A stretch of 64,000 nt of DNA, from contig NC_073696.1 in assembly GCF_029784165.1 (NCBI RefSeq), forward strand, positions 3,472,001-3,536,000. The letters run 5' to 3'. Each line of letters starts with the position of its first letter. Position 1 is the stretch's first letter. Below the pieces are notes generated by a model. That model was given only the letters and a program-made list of their open reading frames with translations, ran no database searches and had not been told where the DNA came from. Below, piece by piece: positions 22,480-34,475 of the stretch. Source of the DNA: Wyeomyia smithii. Its lineage: Eukaryota > Arthropoda > Insecta > Diptera > Culicidae. A program made the translations under genes and the position numbers.

Positions 22480-23200
22480 CCAGGCAGAAGTGTATTACTA
22501 CACGCAAAAGTTGAAGTCTTGTACAATCATTGTGTCTACCCGATTCGCACAAATGTTGCACAGAAATCGCACAATAAATGTGTGAAACGCATAACGCAAC
22601 AGTTGTACTGCGAATACAATGACATAGAATGAAATCAGAATATATATCATACACCGACACTTTATTTCTCACGTCGAGTGTATTAGTGACTGCACGCGCT
22701 TTTTTCTCAAGCGACGAGAGAAATTTCTCTCTCGCTCGTAGAATTTCCATGTATGTGCGACAAGACTATGCGACGCGCAAGGCGATATCTCGTTGCTTCA
22801 CGAAATGAGCGAGACACCCGTGCTGTACATACTTGATACCAGTGTTGTTAGTCTCTCACTCATACTGTCGGTGCGTGCTTGCTGCTATTCAGAGGAATGC
22901 ATGAAGAAGAAAAAGTATCTCGAAAGCGTGTGTGCAAAAGACTTGAAAAGCGTAGCATATGTCTCGTCCTCAAGCAGGAAGGAGAAGAAAGGTTTTGCTT
23001 CTCGCTCGCTTTGCAATGCTGCTTGATACCAGTTGAAACTGTTTGGGTGTAGTAGTTTGGAGCTGCCAAATACATTTAAGAAACGCTAGAGCATTAATTG
23101 CGTTATGCCAAACACGCAATCATTGTACTGGTTCCGAATTACATCAACAATTGCGCTAAAAACGCACAATTTTGTACTGGTTTCGCACCATCCAATGTTA
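22480..23200 (-). repeat. Dispersed 0.7-kb repeat, copy A (inverted to 39790-40500)
   Basis: Reversed, 22490-22650 aligns with 40327-40490, sharing GTCATTGTATTC, CAACTGTTGCGTTAT and AACTTTTGCGTGT. Reversed, 23080-23200 aligns with 39790-39860, sharing TCGGAACCAGTACAA and GCTCTAGCG. The order of the two blocks is preserved, so these are two copies of one element in opposite orientation. The middles (22660-23060 and 39860-40320) do not obviously match. No terminal repeats or coding capacity were recognised. Confidence 0.55.
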
Positions 23201-23485
23201 GCGTGTATGTTTGCATTAAGCCAAGCTTTTTAATAATTAAATTAATAACGTAATAATTACCTTCAGAATATTTAAAAGAATGACTGTATATTTTCAGAAA
23301 TGTATTGAAATGATTTGAATATGGTGCTTCATAATAGGTGTTCAATGAAATAAAAACGTAGAATTTTACGAGCGCAGGATTGAAAAAAATATCTAAAAAC
23401 AAATCAGAGCCAGAACTTATCTTGGGTATGTTTTCAGCAGCAGTTAGATATTTCAGTTTTGGCAATACAACAGTCAATAAAACTC

Positions 23486-23519
23486 AAGGCGGCGGTACGA
23501 AGTTTGCCGGGTCAGCTAG
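23486..23519 (+). mobile_element. Helitron 3' terminus (hairpin plus CTAG)
   Basis: The sequence CAAGGCGGCGGTACGAAG, then TTTGCCGGGTCAGCTAG, ends at 23519 and is followed by T. It has the short GC hairpin (CGGC/GCCG) a few bases before a CTRR-type end, the canonical Helitron 3' structure. It may close the element whose helicase remnants lie at 20.9-22.4 kb. Confidence 0.65.
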
Positions 23520-23641
23520 TGAGAAATATAACTTTAGGAGTTTTCCTGATACCACTGATCCTTCCAAAAAAATGTACACTGTACAAAAAAATTAAAATTA
23601 AAAAAAAAAGGTTTTATTTGACATTTTTTTTTTATTTCCTG

Positions 23642-25060
23642 CTAGCTGTCCCTACAAATTTTGTCTTGCCTATTTTTTTCTTATTTAGATAATTTCGAAC
23701 ATTCTAAATTGATTCCAATTACATCCAAAGATTGACCTTGTGTGCAGAACGAATCGGGCATTGGATACGTTCAAACTCAAAAAAAAATTCGTTTGAAATT
23801 ATTGGTTCTATCGGTATAAAAACATCCTTGCCTTCTAGCTTTTGTACATCATCTTGATTCTGTAAATACTCATATTGGATGGTATTTGGTCATTTTGAGC
23901 TGATTTACAGAAACAGTAAGTCGTCCACTGGGATTTCAAAATGGCATGTGCAGTCAATTTCTGGCCTCTGAGCATTAATCTGATACCGAAAATACCATTC
24001 AGCCATTTTTGGCTGTTTCCCAGAAACCGGAAGGCATCAACCTAGAATTAAAAATGGCTTCTGAGGTGAATTTTCGGTGTCTTGGCATCATCTCGGCTTT
24101 GAAAGTATCCATATTGGGTGGTATTTCTGGCCTCTGGGTGTCATTCTGGTTCCGGGTGTATTAAATATTGGATGGAATGAATATTTTCGGTTATATTCCA
24201 GACACCGGAAGTCGCCATCGTAAAATTCAAAATAGTATATGAGGTCGATATTGGGCTTCTATGCATCATCGCGATTACGGAAATACCCTTGCTTTCCAGA
24301 AACCGTAAGTCACCATCTTGAACTTCTAAATAGTGTCTGTGGTCGATTTTTGGCGTCTGTGCATCAATATGATTACAGTATAACGATATTGCAAGGTATT
24401 TAGTCACTTTCGGGTGTTTTGAAGCCCCCCCTACCTCCTTCCAAAGTAGGGAGGGGTGTCAAATCATCATAGAAATATTTCTTGACCCCAAAAACATCCA
24501 CATACAAAATTTGGTTTCATTTGCTTGATTAATTCCGGAGTTAAGCAGATATATGATTTTAACTTGTGTGAGAGCCCACCTTATGGGAGAGGGGGAGTGT
24601 CGAACCATCATCAAATATTTCTTGGGAGGATGGAGGAGTGTCGAGCCTTCATAAGAATATTTCTTGCTCTTAAAAACTCCCACATGGCAAATTTAGTTTC
24701 GTTTGCTTGATTAGTTCTCGAGTTGTGCAGAAATTTGTTTTTCATTTGCATGCGACCCCTCTCGTCCAAAAAAAGGAGGGTTATTGAACCACCATGGAAG
24801 TATTTCTTGTCCCTAAAACCTCCACATGCCCATTTGATTGTTGATTTCTCGATTTGTGCAGAAATTTGTGTTTTATTTGTATGGGACCCTGCCTTCTAGA
24901 AAAGGAAGGGGTGTCAAACCATAATAAATATACTTCTTGTCCCCAAAAAATTTTCACATGCTATATTGAGGGTTCCATTTGCATGATTAGTTTGTGAGTT
25001 ATGCAGAAACTTGTCTTTCATTTGTATGGAACCCCTCCCTTCCAGAAGAAGAAGGCTTTT
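23642..25060 (-). mobile_element. Non-autonomous Helitron, degenerate copy
   Basis: The 3' end on the minus strand is a decayed version of the terminus seen at 30139 (here GCTAGCTGTCCC). The body matches the complete Helitron at 30139-31517 in order. First comes an array of roughly 110-125-bp units around AATTCAAAATGGTGTCTG, then an array of units of about 140 bp around GCAGAAATTTGTGTTTCATT and CCCTCCCTTCCAGAAG. At least four units of the second array are present, more than in the complete copy. The 5' end (TCTATAC...) is missing near 25060. No protein is encoded. Confidence 0.65.
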
Positions 25061-25384
25061 TGTTGTTTTTGCTAGCGCCCCGTAGCCATTTAGGACTTTG
25101 AAACTGGCATTGGCATTAGCAAAAATCTCTTCCGTAGGAAAGGCGTTCGAACAAAAAACAAACTATACGGTGTTCCCAATCTTGTTTTTTTGTTTCCCCC
25201 AATCTCAATTTAATACAATCTTAATTGAAAATCACTTCTTTTCTTCTCGAGCAATTTTAATGTGACTCACAAAGTGCTCGAAAAAGAGACAATCGTATTC
25301 CAACTGGAAACCACTGTTTACCGTAGAAATACTCAAAGAGAGAGAGAGAGAGAAATGTTCGTGGAAAAAACATGAATTTGGTAA

Positions 25385-25538
25385 GGAACCATCCTCATAC
25401 CACGTAGACAGATTTTTGACGGTATTTACCCCAACCCCCTCCCGTGGACAAATGCCCATATAATTTTTATTTTTTTTTGTAAGGACCGTGGACATTACAA
25501 ACCCCCCCAAGTTGTCCACGTGGTATGTGGATGGCCCC
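25385..25538. mobile_element. PIF/Harbinger-like MITE, 154 bp
   Basis: The left end GGAACCATCCTCATACCACG and the right end, reversed, GGGGCCATCCACATACCACG match at about 22 of 26 bases. TAA is present on both flanks (25382-25384 and 25539-25541). C-runs inside echo the other TWA-type elements of this window. Confidence 0.75.
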
Positions 25539-25544
25539 TAAGGA

Positions 25545-25659
25545 CTTTTTTTCAACATTTTCGACCCCCCCTCCCCCCTATAATAAGGCTTAGTAAGATT
25601 TTGCATTACCCCTCTCCCCCCTTCCCCAACAAATCTTACGTAAGATTGTCTTTTAGGGA
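25545..25659. repeat. C-run repeat fragment related to the 394-bp MITE
   Basis: It contains two C-rich runs and the words TAGTAAGATTTTG and AATCTTACGTAAGATTG, similar to the interior of the element at 12972-13365. It is probably a partial copy; its ends were not found. Confidence 0.35.
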
Positions 25660-27409
25660 AAACCCTAAATTAATCCACCTTCCGGTCAGACCCATTATTT
25701 GTAAAAATAGATTTACATGAACGCTTCAATCCAATAAATGTGTATTCACTTTTTGGGTTCTAAAATAATGATGTTGCGATAGAAGTATGAAATATGAAAT
25801 TTGACGTAATGTAAATGCTCAAGAAATAGCGAAATAAAAGAAATGACTCTTAATTTCCAACAATTTTATCACGAGCGATACCAGGAACGTTCAAATAGTA
25901 CGAAACCACATTTAAATCATATTGAGGCCATATATATTGATCAAAGCCGTTATAGTGTTGAATAGTCTTTGAATTTCGTTTCTTTCCAAAACTTTTGAAC
26001 AGAATATCAAATTGTTATTAAGTTTGTTATTTGTAAGTTTGAGAGATGACTCGTTTGTATGACACTAGTTATGTTCAAATAAGTCGTGTGATATGTACTT
26101 GAGATAATAGACTACCGTTGTTTTAACAATTTAATACATAACGGTTGCTTAAGTTTGATTACGATCGAATAAAAAGAGAACGTATAGAGCAGCCAAACTT
26201 TGAAACCACGTGTTAAATCATAATTCATCAGTTAACCCTTAACTAGCCCGTTCATCCGATATCAACATTGTTCCAATCGCTTGTGTAGTTTCTAAGATAA
26301 TGAAGTTTCGTGATTTTCACATTTCGATACATTACAGACGAAGTTACAGTCCGATTACAGCAGCTAGACCTTATAAAAGTCTCCAGAACACGTTTCTTTC
26401 CAGAAAATCTGCTGAAAATGACCGAATACCACCCAAAATTAATATATTTAGAATTTGGGCGATGTACAGAAGCACAAAGTCGAGGATCTTGTCATTTCGA
26501 TAAATACAACCATTTCAAACGATTTGTCTTTTGTCTATGATCATATCCTATGGCCGATTCGTCGTGCATTTGCAGACTTTAAACACATTGCAAGGAATCA
26601 ATGAATTAGGAACGTTCAAATAGTACGATTCCACATTTAATTTATGTGGAAGCCACATATATTGATCAAAGCAGGTAAAGTTTTAAATAGCCTTTGGACT
26701 TCTTTTCTTTCCAGAACTTTTGAACCACATATCAAATTGTTATGAAGTTTGTTATTTGTAAGTTTGAGAGATGACTCATTCGTATGACACTAGTTATGTT
26801 CGAATAAGTCGTGTAATCTTTGAGATAATAGACTTTCGTTGTTTTATTAACAATTTAATACATAACGGTTGCTTAAGTTCGATTATAATCAAATGAAATG
26901 GGAACGTATAAGGCAGCCAAACTTTGAAACCACGTGTTAAATCATAATTCATCAATTAACCCTTAACTAGCCCGGTAATCTGATAATACTATTGATCAAA
27001 TCGGTTGTGTACTTTCTGAGATAATGAAGTTTCGTGATTTTCATATTTTGATACATTACAGACAAAGTAAGAGACCGATTACATTAAAAATCAATAGGGT
27101 GTTATGAGGCAGCTAGACCTTCCATTTGACACTAATTTCGTGGAAATCGGTTCAGCCATCTCTGAGAAAAGTGAGTGAGTTTAAGTAGTCTTCGGAATAA
27201 GTTTCTTTTCAAAGCTGGATTTCACATTTTTAAACATAACAGGCAAAGTAATAGTCCGATTGCAAAAAAAAATCAATAGGGTCTTATGGGGTAATTAGAC
27301 CTTCCAAATGACACTGATTTTGTGGAAATCGGTTCAGCCATCTCTGAGAAACATGAGTGAGATTAAACAGTCTCCAGAAGACGTTTCTTCAAATAACTTC
27401 TGAACCACA
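25660..27409 (-). repeat. Dispersed repeat with terminal hairpin, first half of a split copy
   Basis: Reversed, this matches 43218-44490: both contain the segment around GGTGGATTAATTTAGG at one end. Both also contain repeated sub-units with CTCAGAGATGGCTGAACCGA, AAATGAAAGGTCTAGTTGCC and AATCACGAAACTTCATTATC. The sub-units recur within each copy, so the element grew by internal duplication. The copy is split at 27410 by an inserted element and resumes at 29108. No coding frame is present. Confidence 0.6.
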
Positions 27410-29107
27410 CCCAAGTAACAATTTAAGTCGTATTGCATTCTTTTAGCGGTTTTCATGACCAATTTTGCAAAATTGCTGTTAAAACTAAAAATACTATCAG
27501 AACCTCCTAATAACCGCTATAAGTTTGCTTTACAACCAGGTGGCCCACCCTTGCCAAGCTTATTGAATCAATTATAAGAATGGCAATAAAACTACTTTGA
27601 AACCACATGGAAAGAATACCGCATACTGTAAGCAGCTGGAATTACCTCTTTAAGAGCGCAATAAGTTTGGTTGCATTATTGCGCTCTGCTACTTGCCACA
27701 ATAAGTCCAATCAACTTTTCATTGCTTGACAGCAACCGTAATAAGTTGATTTGTTGTGCCGTTCCTGCACACACACCAGAACATCACGCCACTTTTTTAA
27801 ATAAGGAAATCTCTCGTCGCGGGAGAAATGTTTCACCTGTGTTGGTTATCATCGTGCAATCGATTTTATTTGATGGTGATATTGTAGAAAGATAAGGAAT
27901 AAGGAGGGGTTTTTGGTAGGTTTTGTAGCTCTCAAGCATATGCGCATTAAATTTTGTCGTGCATTTTGAGATCATAGGCGCTTAAAATTTATGCGCCATC
28001 AAAATAGTATGGGCTTACAAGAATGATTTCATTGTTAGCAAAAATGAATTGGATTGTTTCAGCTCAGTTTTTCAGAAAAAAAATCTAGCCGTGTTCTTCA
28101 ATACAGAGATAGATCAAAATCAACTTAGGATATTCAATTTATTTGTTAGTCAGACGACGATCCGATTTTCGTTTCAAGATTATAAAAAGTTTAAAAAATA
28201 TCAATATGGCGCGGTTGGTAATTAGTTGGCATTAATCGTAGCCGCAATAAGCCTAGTTCAATGATATATATGTTGTAAGGTGCGGCAAAGGTTGAATGCC
28301 TGCATTATTAGAGAAAAATATGGTAAATCCCTGGGGACTAGACAACTTTATTTTTATGAAAAATCTGACAGCACACCGACGATAATGAGGAATCAACAAA
28401 CTTTGATATAAATAGAGAGGTTCACCAAAAATGCAACGATACATACTTAGTTTAATTGAATATTGAATATATTTCGAAATATATCAATAGTGTCTTGCCC
28501 CTACCTTATTTTTAAGGACGCATAATTTAACGACATATGAAATTATTTTCAACCAAAACAAGACAAACTGGCGATAAAATTTAAAAAAAAAACTACCGAA
28601 AAGTTCTAAGTTTGCTGTGTTACTTTATTAGATTTTTGGAGTTCTACGTCATCAATGTTTACAAATGCGCTGCAAGATGCTCTAAAGCATTTTACACACA
28701 TCTTACGGAGACTGCGACAGAATTCTGCATCACACTAAACCAACTCAGCCGCTTTTGTCTCACCTGTATGTATATCATTGCCTGCATATTTTTGTTTGCA
28801 AGTTTGACAGGTTAAAACTGGGCATTTGAATGACCGCAATAAAACTGGTTTCTATGTTATATGACAGCAAGCTGGAGTGGTTTTATGGGGCAATAGATAG
28901 TAATAATAAAACCAATAATAAAGCAAAATCGCATTGACTCTTGCCGGTTTTATTGGAAGTTTTATTAGAGTTTTATTGACAGCTATCAGTGTTCATTACG
29001 ACTTGCTATTTTTGGCAACGGGTTTAACCGCCATAAAATCTTTGGTAATATTCATTGCTGTGATAAAACCGTTAGAAAACCATGTAGCTATAGAATTGTT
29101 ACTTGGG
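27410..29107. mobile_element. 1.7-kb inverted-repeat DNA element inserted in the dispersed repeat
   Basis: It starts CCCAAGTAACAATT and ends with the exact reverse complement, a 14-bp perfect terminal inverted repeat. The flanks read GAACCACA and CACGTTCAATC. The uninterrupted relative near 43590 reads, reversed, GAACCATATATTCAATC, so the target duplication is 2-3 bases (CA or CAC). The interior is AT-rich, has many TTTTATTG words and carries no transposase-like frame. The superfamily is not clear from such a short duplication. Confidence 0.7.
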
Positions 29108-29521
29108 CACGTTCAATCTTCATGAAACTCAAAAGTTAAGGGTTTTCTAAGTAGCTCGTTCATTTAAAACCAATTTTGTTAAAATTGGTTGAGTAGTTAC
29201 TGAGATAATGATGTTTCGTGATTTTCACATTTTTTAACATAACCTCTAAACTAAAAATCCGATTGCAATGAAATTCAATAGGGTCTTATGGGGCAACTAG
29301 ACCTCTCATTTGCAGTTAATTTCATGAATATCGGTCCAGCCATTTCTGAGAAAATCGAGTGAGATTGGGAGAGCGTTACATACACACACACATACACACA
29401 CACATACAGAAAATGCTCAGCTCGTCAAACTAAGTCGATTGATATACGAGATTCGACCCTTTGGAGCACTTTTATAACTTTGGTTTTTCCAGTGATTGCT
29501 ATACCTTTCTAGGAGAAAGGC
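29108..29521 (-). repeat. Dispersed repeat with terminal hairpin, second half of the split copy
   Basis: It continues the copy broken at 27410. It contains the AATCACGAAACATCATTATC-type unit and a short CA-rich microsatellite (about 29388-29405). It ends in the palindrome CCTTTCTAGGAGAAAGG at 29504-29520, which also begins the copies at 42034 and 43220. Confidence 0.65.
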
Positions 29522-29983
29522 AAAAAAGGTGAAGCAGAAACTTATTCCAAATATAGCTAAAAGTGGTTCCATTGATATATGAGACTAAAAACAAAACTGA
29601 TTCCAAATTTAGCTCACAGTGCAACACAGTTTATGAGAAATGATTTTAAATTAGCCTACAAAAACCTAAAAGTACCTCTACTAACGAGAGAGGGAAAAAG
29701 GAAAGAAAAAATTTCCTATTTTACCTTACATTTTTGAATTTTCAACATGTGCTCAACACAAGTTCTTCAAATTTATCTCAAATATAACTAACGACTCCAA
29801 AACCAGAATACCTGTAGAATTTTTATTATAGACCAGTATTTTTTCAGATTTCCTTTTTTTAAGGAAAAACATCGTACACGTGGGCATTATTATGGAATAT
29901 CAAAAATAATAAAAATGTCAAAACAATGTAAGACATACGTAAAAAATGTCAAAAAGAATTGCCGGAAATGTCAAAAATATTAA
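29522..29983. other. Non-coding stretch, nothing recognised
   Basis: AT-rich sequence between the dispersed repeat and the foldback element, with no gene or terminal repeat seen. Confidence 0.35.
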
Positions 29984-31981
29984 GGGGGGTTCCTGCTCTG
30001 GAAAGTTGAAAAATAATGAGTTTTTTAATTTGTTTTTCGGATGTTTAGAGTAAGTTGAAGTGTTTGGGTATTTTGGTTATTGATTAAGGTATAATTAACT
30101 ATTTATTTTGCGTAACGTGAATGCAAATATAATAATTACTAGCTGACCCGGAAAACTTCGTCCCGCCTATTTTAGTGTTTAATTTATTAATTTTAAACAT
30201 TTCAAATTCATTGATTCCTTGCGATTTGTTTATATCGTTTGAAATGATTGGTTTTATCGGAATGACAACATCCTCGACTTTTGGCTTTGTACATCACCCC
30301 TGTTCCGGAAATATATTTTCGTTGTTTTCCAGAAACTGAAAGTGGTCATCTTCGAATTCAAAATGGTGTCCTGGATCAATGCTTGTGTCTTCACATCATT
30401 TTGATCACGGACATATCCATATGTAGTAGTATTCGGTTATTTTCAGCTGTTTCCCAGAAGTTGCCATTTTACAATTCAAACTTGTGTCTGAGGTCAATTT
30501 TTAGCTCCCTGCATCATTCTGGATCCGGTGATACTCAAAATAGGTGGTATTTGGTCACTTCAGGCTGTTTTTCAGAAACCGTAAGTCACCATCTTGGAAT
30601 TTAAAATGGCATTTGGAGACAATTTTTGGCCCCTGAGCGTCATTCTGGTTTAAAAAAAACCCATATTGGGTGTTATTTGATCATTTTCGGTTGTTTTTCA
30701 GGCACCGGATGTCATCATCTTTGAATTCAAAATGGTGTCTGTGGTCGATTCTAGCTCCTGTATATCATTCTGGCTCCGAAGATACTCATATTGTATGGAT
30801 ATTAGAAACCGGAAGTTGCCATCTCACAATTCATAATGATGTCTGAAGTCAATTTTTAGCTCCTTGCATCATTCTGGTTTCGGAGACTTTAAGCTGTTTT
30901 CCGGACACCGGAAATCGCCATCTTACAATTCAAAATGTTGTCTGAGGTTGATTTGTGGCTTTAGTGCATCATAACGATTCCGGAAATACTCATATTGGGT
31001 GGTATCTGGTCATTTGCCGCTGTTTTCCGGAAACCGCAAGTCGCCATCTTGGATTTAGAAATGGTATTTGGAGACATGCCAGAAGAAGGAAGGGTGTCGA
31101 AACATTATGGACATGTTTGTTACCCCTAAAAACATTCACTTGCCAAATTATTTTCTATTTACTTGGCTAGTTTTCGAGATGTGCAGAAATTTGTGTTTCA
31201 TTTGTATGGAACCCCTCCCTTCCAGAAGAGGGAGGAATGTCGAACCAATATGAACATATTTGTTACTCCTAAAAACATTCACTTGCCAAATTTGGTTTCA
31301 TTTGCTTGGTTACTTTTGGAGATGTTCAGAAATTTGAATTTCATTTGTATAGGACCTCTCCCTTCCAGTAGAGGAAGAGGTCTCAAACCATCATAGGAAC
31401 ATTTCTAGGCCCCTAAAACCCCTATATACAAAATTTCACGCCGATCGGTTCAGTAGTTTCCAAGCCTATATGGATCAGACAGACAGACAGACCGGACTGC
31501 ATTTTTATATGTATAGATTACGATGTTGGCAGCGTTTCTCTCGAAACCATGTTTTTTCAACTGGTAGTAAGTTTTTTTAGCATCTACTGAACTAATTAGG
31601 CTGACTTGTTACGTAGCCGTTTTTCAATATCTGAAATTTACAATTTTTTCGTAATTTTTCGTGAAAAAAAATTTTCTTTTGCTAAAATTAAAAACAGCTC
31701 TGTAACAAGTTAGATAATCCACATTTCCATGCTCAAACAAAATTTCTGCCAAATCGGTTCAATAGATGCTGAGAAAAACTTACCACCAGTTAGGTACTAG
31801 TTTAGGGAGAGCATCCACGTTCCCAGCTGCCAATAGCGTAATATTCACTATATTTTCATTTATGATATGCGAAATACATCTTTAATTATGAAAAGTCAAA
31901 ATACCTAAACTATGCTATACTTTGAAGATAAAAAAAATCACGAAAATTCATTATTTTTCGACCATTCAGAGCAGGGTCCCT
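29984..31981. mobile_element. Foldback DNA element (about 0.62 kb without the Helitron inside it)
   Basis: The left arm (29984-30138 plus 31518 to about 31620) and the right arm (about 31735-31981) are inverted repeats of roughly 240 bp. Shared words include CCTGCTCTG, GAAAAATAATGA, TTGGCAGC and TAACTGGTGGTAAG (with differences). TTAA flanks the outer ends (29980-29983 and 31982-31985), suggesting a piggyBac-type or TWA-type target duplication. A Helitron interrupts the left arm. No coding sequence is present. Confidence 0.6.
30139..31517 (-). mobile_element. Complete non-autonomous Helitron, 1,379 bp
   Basis: On the minus strand it starts TCTATACATATAAAAATG (5' end at 31517) and ends CCGGGTCAGCTAG (3' end at 30139), with a hairpin just before the end. 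The base before is A and the base after is T, the Helitron insertion rule. Inside are two minisatellites. About seven units of 90-135 bp centre on AATTCAAAATGGTGTCTG (near 30345, 30463, 30587, 30714, 30817, 30909, 31043). Then come units of about 144 bp around GCAGAAATTTGTGTTTCATT (near 31182 and 31326). It has no RepHel frame and would depend on a helper. Confidence 0.85.
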
Positions 31982-31985
31982 TTAA

Positions 31986-34141
31986 TGATGTAAAAATTGT
32001 CAAAATATGCTAGAAATGTTATATGTATCAAGCATGTCAGAAAAAATTAGAAAATGTCGATAGTATAAAAATGTAGAGAATTCCTCCAATGTCGAAAACT
32101 ACAAAAATACCGAATGTGTTGAAGAATGTTAAAAATTATAAAATGATAAAGGTTAAAATTATTTAAATTATCAGAACCGTCGAAAATGCTAAAATGTCGA
32201 AACCTAGCAATTCATGAAGAACTGTGACTGTAGGACAGTGATTGCGAAAACCAATTAGTCAATAATTCTTGCCAAATACCAACCATTTCAATGTTCAATA
32301 ATAAAACTGATATAATTATGCAATGGAAATAAGCTGCGATAAAACAAAAATATTCGTTCTCCCTTTTACCCAATCTAGAACCGCCAGTGAACCGGAAATT
32401 CAGCAAGTTTCGTTGTGAGAGCGCTATAATGTTTGATTGGATTAAATTGAAACAATCAGTAAAATAACAAAAAGTCGTTAAAACTTTACTTCTCGCAGCG
32501 CAAAACTAGCACGATAAAAATTTGTGGTTTGAAGTCGTTTCAATCCTGTAACATCATTTTGGCAATTTTTTATTCATCGTCAAACAAACATTGACAGGGG
32601 AGCAATGCAGAAAAAAAATCAGAGGAAATGGTTTATTTAAAAGCAATCTCGTCTGCCGATGGAACTTCGCCGACAGTGGAAAATAAAAGCAAGCAATATA
32701 AAAATTTAATCTATCCATCAGTGCCTTGTTCACCGGGGATTGTGTACTGAGAAAACATCCCGAAATCGATTCCGTATGGTTTACGGGCGAAACATTAGCA
32801 TAACCTAATTATATTGGAATTTTCAGTTTCTCTCCACTGTGCGTAGCACAAGGAGCAACAATTAATTGGCACATAATCCATTTACTTCCCATATTCATTA
32901 CGGTTTTCAATCACCAACAAGCGGGTGCGCTTTTCTATCAACGGCACCAGCAAAATAAAAGGTTCGCAGACGATGGTCTTTCAGCGATGGCATTGAAGCA
33001 CATGATTTGCCTGCTTTTCCATGAATGGGTGGATGATGCTGGTGCACACGAGTCGGAAGCGAAATTGGCTATATTCGTTGATTGAAGTATAAAATCCTCG
33101 CACGCGAACGTTTCCCTCGTAGCCCCCTCCCTCCCACGTGATGGAATTTCGATTGAATGGGTGGAGAGAAAAAAAACACATAGTCTATCTTTAACCCCGT
33201 CTAAGGTGCCGACCAAACGCGCGGATGGTTTGGCTTCGCTTGTATCTGCGTTCACAGTAATGCGCATTCGATCTAAGCAGAGCAAGTCGGAAATGACCAT
33301 GAGGTCAGCTTAGCAGCTTCTGAGACGTTGGCGTTAAGAAGTAACCCGAGAGTGGACTATAAGAATTTACCTTTCCAGTACTAGTTTTTAGCTTGATTAA
33401 CGGCTGATGATGGAAGCTAAGAACTCTGCGGCTCCACTTATATCAGTCAATCTAGTGATCAATGTATAAACTTGCATGCAATTCAACTATTAAGCAAGCA
33501 TTAACTGCTGGAAGGCGAGCAGAATATTTATATCTAAATTTTTTGTTCGAAATGTGTGTATCTGTAAACTAAGCTATTTATAACCCTCTAGTTTTCAGTA
33601 GGTATATTATTTACTGCACGAGACAAGCTCGACTTACCTCAGTTGTTTCTCTGGGCATGATTGCTATAGTCCGAGTTGTTCAAAGATTAACTAGCTCAAA
33701 CAAGAAGTGTTCATCGCCTATAAACAAAACAAAACCGAAAGTCAAAACGACCCGCAAAACCACAGCCATCTTTGCTCCGGGTGTGAGATATACCACACAT
33801 GAATATGATTGCACGTTAGCAGTAACAACTGATTCGGTAAACAATGTTCGCAAAAAATGTTTACATTCAACTGACCGCCAGATTTTCTGCGCTTTTACAC
33901 TTGTTTTCATACAACATTTCGCCGCGCGAATATCGATTCGGTAAACCGCACACGTTAACAACTCAACACCTGAACCGTAATATTTATCATGCACAGTGAA
34001 ATAATAGGATATAATCCCTACTTCCACTAGCAGTTTTTGCTTTCAACGAAAATATGTTAGGAAATAGCGCCCAAGCGTATAATCTTCAATGCCGTTGTCA
34101 CGAATTGACTTATCAAGCTTCTCTCTTTTTTCTATTTCCAG
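31986..34141. other. Upstream region of the host gene, no supported coding
   Basis: AT-rich to about 32900. A GC-richer stretch at 32930-33330 has chance frames on the minus strand and could hold a promoter or a 5' non-coding exon, but no core promoter motif was convincing. The stretch before 34142 ends in a strong splice acceptor, so at least one upstream exon of the host gene is expected here or further left. Confidence 0.35.
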
Positions 34142-34158
34142 AGAATGTTTCCATAGCA

Positions 34159-34475
34159 ATGGGAAAAGCCGCGCGACGGTCAGTTGCGTCAGATCCGTCG
34201 TCGCCGACATTGTCCTTTTTGCACTCGTCAACCACGTCAACGGACGCATCCTCATTCTCTCGAGCATCTGCGTTTGCTAGCACATCGCACCACAACATTG
34301 GCAGCAGCAGCTTCTCTTCATTCCCATCATCCAATCAACAACCACCTAAAATCGCAACACTTCACCCGAAATTGCCATCATTGTTGGCAAATTCCGAAGC
34401 CTTTAGTCAACTGGACGCAACAGGGGCTCTTTCAACATCAACTAGTTCACCGCAGCTTACTACACCGGTGTTCAG
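34159..34475 (+). CDS. Host gene coding exon 1 (putative start)
   Basis: The exon probably begins at 34142, after the acceptor TTTTTTCTATTTCCAG, and ends at 34475 before the donor GTAGGA. The ATG at 34159 has purine at -3 and G at +4 and opens MGKAARRSVASDPSSPTLSF. The frame stays open upstream of this ATG to the acceptor, so coding could also come from an earlier exon. The 105 complete codons are Ser/Thr-rich with no signal peptide or known domain. The exon ends after two bases of a codon (AG), which the next exon completes to Ser. Confidence 0.55.

Noticed and set aside
30281..31396. Regularly spaced repeats that could suggest a CRISPR-like array
   Set aside because: Units are 90-144 bp, degenerate and without conserved short repeats plus unique spacers; they are minisatellites inside a Helitron in a eukaryotic genome.
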